NCBI RefSeq assembly: GCF_003073045.1
Contig: NC_037592.1
Coordinates: 39,985,760 to 40,049,759, forward strand
Source of the DNA: Pomacea canaliculata
Lineage: Eukaryota; Mollusca; Gastropoda; Architaenioglossa; Ampullariidae
Direction of reading: 5' to 3'
Length of the DNA: 64,000 bases
Every line of letters starts with the position of its first letter. Within the stretch, counting starts at the first letter, position 1. Shown piece after piece: positions 59,460 through 64,000 of this stretch. Under the pieces are notes generated by a model that was given only the letters and a program-made list of their open reading frames with translations, did no database searches and was not told the DNA's origin. Both the position numbers and the translations under genes were made by a program.

Positions 59460-61000
59460 TACTACATAGTTCTCCCTATTATATTTTGTTTGCCATCACC
59501 TGATTTCAATGTACTTGAAGTTTATCACTATTTAAACTGTTAACCCCAATATCATGGACCAAAGTTCTGTAGGAGGGTTAAGAAAGGCATTATACTGAAT
59601 GTTTTTATGTAAAGTATTTATTGTTTGGGACTTCTGGTACATGGATTTTGTTTGCAGATGTTTTTAGTGTGCATGTTTTGGTAGGGGGGTTGCAGTGTGG
59701 GCGATGGGTTGGTCTATAGAAACATAGTTTTCATCTCGTTCAGGTGGGTCCTTCATGTGGCATTGCATATATGTTCAGCAATCTCTGTGATGTTATGCAT
59801 AGTTTCTGGAGCTGATGACATGAAGATCCAGTTAATCAAGCAAGTCAATGGCCAGGGTACTGAACTATGATCTTGTGGATGTCATCAAAACAATATGCAG
59901 AACATTGTCCACACTAAATAAGCGACAGCCCACTAACCAAAAAATAGATATCTTTTAGAGCCGACGACATTCCGAAAAAAGTAGAATTTTTACTAAGCAG
60001 CACACTTAGAATGTTTTATCAAAAAGTTTAATTTCTGTTTAGACTGATTTCACAAAGGGTATAGCAGGTTCTAAGCTATGTTCTTATTTAAGCTTAATCC
60101 TGAAGAAACGGGTTATAACACCAATATTTTATTTGCTTCTTGTACAGGAATTTGGTTTTTTACATCTTTGTTCTTAGAGATTTAAAATGATCTGGTTTGT
60201 GTTTGTAAATACTTTAGCTGACGACAGAATCTGTTGGGTCGAAATGAGTTTTGGGTGCACTTAATTGGCATAAAGTAATCAAACCTGCTTTACCTGAAAA
60301 AGAATGCTATGCAATTATTTATAGATCCCTCTGTACATTGTAACATTTAGTGTGAATGTGATGATTCAATAAGAGGTCTTGACATTAATAAACTTTGGGC
60401 AGTTTAGTTCCTTTTAGGGATGGTGACACAGTAACTAAGTATCCATAAAGGATACCCTTTAATCCATGATGCCCTTCTGATCATAGAATGCTTATTAATA
60501 AGCTTTTCTTTTTAACAATTGCAAGTCATTTAAAGTAGCAATAAAATAGATCTTTGCAGCAACACATCTGACAATTCGACTTTATTATCAGTTTCATTTT
60601 GAAAAGACAATTGTACATGACCTTGAAACACATCTTGGTGCATGATCTCTTGAATTGAAAGTGGAAGTACAAAGGCAGATTACTGGTGCTCTGGTAATAA
60701 AAGTACATGCAAAATCATCTAATAAACACCGTTTAGTTTCCTCCACTGAGAAACTGATTCAGTTAATCGATGACCTACAATTATGAAAAATACATGAGCA
60801 TACACAAGCTTTTACCTGCATCTATGCAGACATCTGGATACATTTTTCACCATGGTAGTTACAACTCTGTTTTTTATTTATCACATCAAATTAATACATA
60901 TTGTAACTATTGGCATACATACTGCCAGCATTACCATGAATTCTTTTTCATTTTAAATTCTAATGACAATATCTGCAAACTCTCAGCTACATTTCCACAA
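59460..61000. other. Intergenic, no gene seen
   Basis: AT-rich sequence with only short random frames. Nothing in it resembles an exon series. Confidence 0.6.
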
Positions 61001-61020
61001 CAAAATATAAAAACATGTCT

Positions 61021-61026
61021 TTTATT
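61021..61026 (-). terminator. COA5 poly(A) signal
   Basis: TTTATT on the plus strand (AATAAA on minus), 85 nt beyond the COA5 stop codon. Confidence 0.6.
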
Positions 61027-61110
61027 ATTGTACATGCTGCAGAAAAATGTTATAGAATAATGAAGATAACATTTACAGCCTACACACTGCAAACTAACAT
61101 CACAATACAG

Positions 61111-62191
61111 TCAATATCCCCTTCTTCCTCGAAATCTTTGTCGCATGTCCAGCTAGTGTATTTGAAAGAAAACAAAATAATAATCTTGATGTAAACAACA
61201 GTAAGTGCAAGCTAATTAAAAGCAGCAATCAGATTATTCAGATAAAGTTAGCTTTGAAACTTTTAAACAAGTACATAAACTTTACAAATGAAGATGACCC
61301 ACGAAGCCTACATTTTTAATTTTAAAGTTTCTCTATTAATTTCAAAATGAAGTATACATTTCTATAGTTAGAGTTACTTTCTTTTACGCATGAAGGTTAA
61401 AAAAAAAAACAAGTTACTAAACCTACTGGGCATATTTTATCAATCCAGAATCTGATACGATATTAAGCATAGTTTATCACTCAAAATATTAACTTTAAAG
61501 TCCATTGCAAATGCCAGATACCCTACATATGTTTCCAATTCTGAGTGTCCAAGTATTAAACATTTTTATAGACAAAACATTACTTTAAGGATAAAATTAT
61601 AAATGCTACTTACAAGTGACCTCTTGCATTCAAAGAAAGCTGTCCTTAAGCTCTGGCATTCAGATGGAATACTTGGGTCATTTCCTAGCCGTAAGCATTC
61701 TTTCGGTGTTTTTCCATTCTAAAAACCATAAAATTGGAGAATTTCATTTCATGCATATGTGAGTGTGAGAGCTAGAATTTTCGTGCATGCATCTCACTAA
61801 ATTTTGCTAAAATTAGTCTCATTAAAATCTTAAGATAAATGACAAAACATTCTACGGGAATGTTATGGAATTCTTACTGTATTTTACAGAAACAATATTT
61901 TATATCTTCACTTTAAATGAAATAGTATTGGTAAATGACATTTGTATGAACAGCTAGGTCATGCTATAAGCATAAATCTGTCAACATCAGTGATGCAGAA
62001 CTTAACTATTGCAATTACCATCTCCCATCCCCTTCCTAAGAAATAGATATCAAGAAAGCAATTTATGTATAACATACTTTCCTAACACAGTCACTTTTCA
62101 GCAAACACTCCCGAAGATCCTCTCTCAATCCTACACAGGCAGGCTTGGGCTTTCCATCATCTTCCTGTTCATCAGGGCCATACTTTGGCAT
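61111..62191 (-). CDS. COA5: Cytochrome c oxidase assembly factor 5 (PET191 family)
   Basis: Mitochondrial intermembrane-space factor needed for early complex IV assembly. Three exons: 62191-62078, 61718-61614, 61152-61111, both introns phase 0 GT-AG, 86 codons plus stop (human protein 74). Starts MPKYGPDEQEDDGKPKPAC. Twin CX9C motifs are intact: C-VGLREDLRE-C in exon 1 and C-QSLRTAFFE-C in exon 2. It ends DMRQRFRGRRGY, the family's C-terminus. The start is the only in-frame ATG and matches the conserved MPKY. Complete, no defects. Confidence 0.97.
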
Positions 62192-63449
62192 TGTGTAATT
62201 GTAGATCTAATGAAGAGACAACAGATATACATTAGACGAAACTTTGGAAGCGATTTTGATTTAAATTTTTAACATAACTGCAAGTAGTTTGTGTTAATAG
62301 TTAAATCTGAATCTTCCATTTTAATGATTTACATTTTGTGCAGCTGACTTTAAAAAAGACCGTCTTACCTTTTTTACATATCTTACCTGAATACATTTTT
62401 ATTATTATCATTAGTAATAGTAGTTTCTTGTAACTGCATCCATCAGTGTGAAAGAAACCCAAGAATTTTTAGTGGCTAGAACCATGGCAACGAAAGCAAC
62501 TCTTTTATTCGTTAGACAACAGCCCCAAATGATATCCCATGAGACCCTTTATCAGCCATCTGACCCAGAGACTGTTCCTGCTGGAATCGCCGCTAGTTTT
62601 GTGCAAGCAGTGCAGCAACCTGTAAACTTTTGTTATTTTACATCCTTTTCTTAAATGGATTGTAAAGCGCCTCGAGTCTGGCAGATGCTGGAGAAACGCT
62701 ATACCAATGTACTCAATAGTAGCGTAGTACTTGACAAATTATCTGCAAAACAAAATACTCTTTCACCTAAAATTCTTGAGTTTTCTTTACACAGTCGGAT
62801 GCAGTTACAAGACAGCTAAGAGTCTAAGATCAAAAATGGCACTGCACTGCATTAAGAACCATGAGAGTATTTACCACAAGTCGGAGCGAACTAGAATGAC
62901 TTTGCTATGGACGAGGTCTAAGCGTAAGATTTGTCTCCCATGAGAGAACTCTCTAATGATCATGTGGAACGTGTCATTAATGACTTCCGGTTTGTTGGCA
63001 TCGTTATGCCACAAACTAGACACGCTCGAAAGTTACTGTGCTTAGATTGTATATATGCAATTATTGCAGTGAATGACATTGCTTTGGTCTAGCAAATTCG
63101 AAGTGAGTCTATTTCAGTCAGCTTTACTTAGATCACTAACTTGAAAGGACGTTTTTTCTTGTATCGAAATGCTGAAGTGCGGTGGTACCGTTGTTATTGC
63201 GATGATCAAAATATTACTTTGTATTTTTCATTTATTATACCGTATTTTTACGTTATATTTGACGAACGAATCATGCCATGATAAATATATGATTAGGACT
63301 ATTGATTGTGGTTTAGTGAAGACTATCGTTTTTTGTCTTTTACTTTACTACGACTGTAAATTAAACAGTGCAGTCGTCAACAAACTCGAAAGCAAAGGCA
63401 TAACGTTCTGAAATGAATCCCATGTTGCAGGTGTCAAAGACCGACAGCC
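62192..63449. promoter_or_regulatory. Head-to-head intergenic region COA5 / UNC50
   Basis: Contains the promoters of both genes. CTTCCGG at 62,984-62,990 is an ETS/GABP-type site, common in bidirectional promoters of mitochondrial genes. A SINE tail lies at 62,648-62,715. Other frames here (e.g. 62,448-62,654) look like chance. Confidence 0.45.
62648..62715 (+). repeat. SINE 3'-tail family member
   Basis: TTGTAAAGCGCCTCGAGTC, GGCAGATGCTGG and AACGCTATACCAATG; the best preserved copy of the tail seen in this window. Confidence 0.6.
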
Positions 63450-63677
63450 ATGAACAGCGTTTGCAAAAGTATCACCGCGGTATCGCCTACATATTCAACA
63501 ACGTATTCTCCCTTGGCTGACAGCAGGGAGAGAAGAAGACAACAAGAAGAATGACAATCGGCTGACAGCAAATGCTAAGCGCCAAAAGTTTTTCAGGCGC
63601 CTGCTCAAATTCAGACAGATGGATTTCGAATATGCATTTTGGCAGATGATATACCTGTTTGTCTCACCACAAAAGGT
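63450..63677 (+). CDS. UNC50: UNC-50 homologue, first coding exon (partial)
   Basis: UNC50 is a multipass Golgi/ER membrane protein involved in trafficking of nicotinic receptors. The exon encodes AKRQKFFRRLLKFRQMDFEY then AFWQMIYLFVSPQKV, matching the family's conserved N-terminal segment (RQMDFEFAAWQMLYLFTSPQRV in human, from memory). It ends at a strong donor (GT|GTAAGT), where the family continues YRNFHYRK. The likely ATG at 63,450 (MNSVCKSITAVSPTY) is in a different frame: that frame stops at 63,552 and the conserved frame has no ATG upstream. A one-base indel between about 63,510 and 63,555, or a start elsewhere, must be assumed. The rest of the gene lies beyond the window. Confidence 0.82.
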
Positions 63678-63764
63678 GTAAGTATGACTAGGATTATTTT
63701 ATAAAATAATTACATACTATTTGTTTACCCATCTTAAGTACACCAAATGTTTGTTGACAATGAT

Positions 63765-63830
63765 AAAATAAACTTTATTTATCCCATTGGGCAATTTGAA
63801 CATGATAAAGTGCTCAAGTTACAAAATTTA
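63765..63830 (+). repeat. Dispersed repeat end
   Basis: AAATAAACTTTATTTATCCC followed by ATTGGGCAATTTG resembles the end of a repeat common in aquatic invertebrate and fish genomes. It lies in the first UNC50 intron. Confidence 0.4.
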
Positions 63831-64000
63831 AAGTTAAAAATAAAGTTCATTACAAGATGCAGCATTAAAAGGGATGTAAGCAGGTGATCTTAATGCAGTG
63901 TCATATCTTAAGACATCATCTCATATTATGAGTCATAAGTTTAACCATGATATATTTCTATTATTTGTCAAAAGTCTATGTTAACATTAACTTCAGGCCT

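Noticed and set aside
62448-62654. A 68-codon gene next to the SINE tail
   Set aside because: It overlaps repeat sequence, has no recognisable domain and lies in the COA5/UNC50 promoter region.

Overview
This is eukaryotic nuclear DNA: split genes with GT-AG introns, AT-rich introns, many microsatellites and tRNA-derived SINEs. The protein families, exon structure and repeat landscape suggest a mollusc, most likely a gastropod. That assignment is inferred from gene content; no marker gene here proves it.

Layout. 1-8,860 (+): the 3' part of a thioester-containing protein gene (TEP / alpha-2-macroglobulin / CD109 family, 'TEP-A'), from the bait region to the stop; its 5' half lies upstream of the window. 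11,008-28,480 (+): a second, complete-length tandem copy ('TEP-B') with TATA box, signal peptide, all macroglobulin domains, an array of 21-30-nt microexons exactly at the bait region, thioester domain and receptor-binding domain. The 3' halves of the two genes are nearly identical even in introns, but TEP-B carries several single-base indels there. 29,065-31,988 (-): a seven-exon lysosomal alpha-N-acetylgalactosaminidase-like gene (GH27). 33,430-33,893: an unrecognised coding-like island. About 34-40.5 kb: long AT-rich stretch with old SINE copies. 40,625-52,700 (-): a small type I membrane receptor with Cys-rich ectodomain, one transmembrane helix and a death-domain-like tail. 53,249-57,394 (+): a seven-exon host gene derived from a transposon/retroelement integrase (GIN1-like), divergent from the receptor gene, with a pogo/Tigger-like MITE in an intron. 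57.8-59.4 kb: an isolated Cys-rich exon-like ORF (-) and an internally deleted DNA-transposon remnant. 61,111-62,191 (-): COA5, complete in three exons. 63,450-end (+): first coding exon of UNC50, head to head with COA5, the arrangement I recall from vertebrates.

How things fit together. The TEPs are secreted opsonin/protease-trap molecules; their bait region decides which protease triggers them. In TEP-B this region is built from at least six symmetric (phase 1-1) microexons, each of which can be included or skipped without changing frame, flanked by duplicated intron modules and an intronic hairpin shared with TEP-A. This is the most interesting system in the window: a likely splice-generated repertoire of bait sequences. 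COA5 (mitochondrial complex IV assembly) and UNC50 (Golgi trafficking) are housekeeping genes.

Caution. Apparent one-base frameshifts occur in several otherwise convincing host genes (TEP-A, TEP-B, NAGA-like, UNC50). Some may be assembly errors, so pseudogene calls should wait for read-level evidence.
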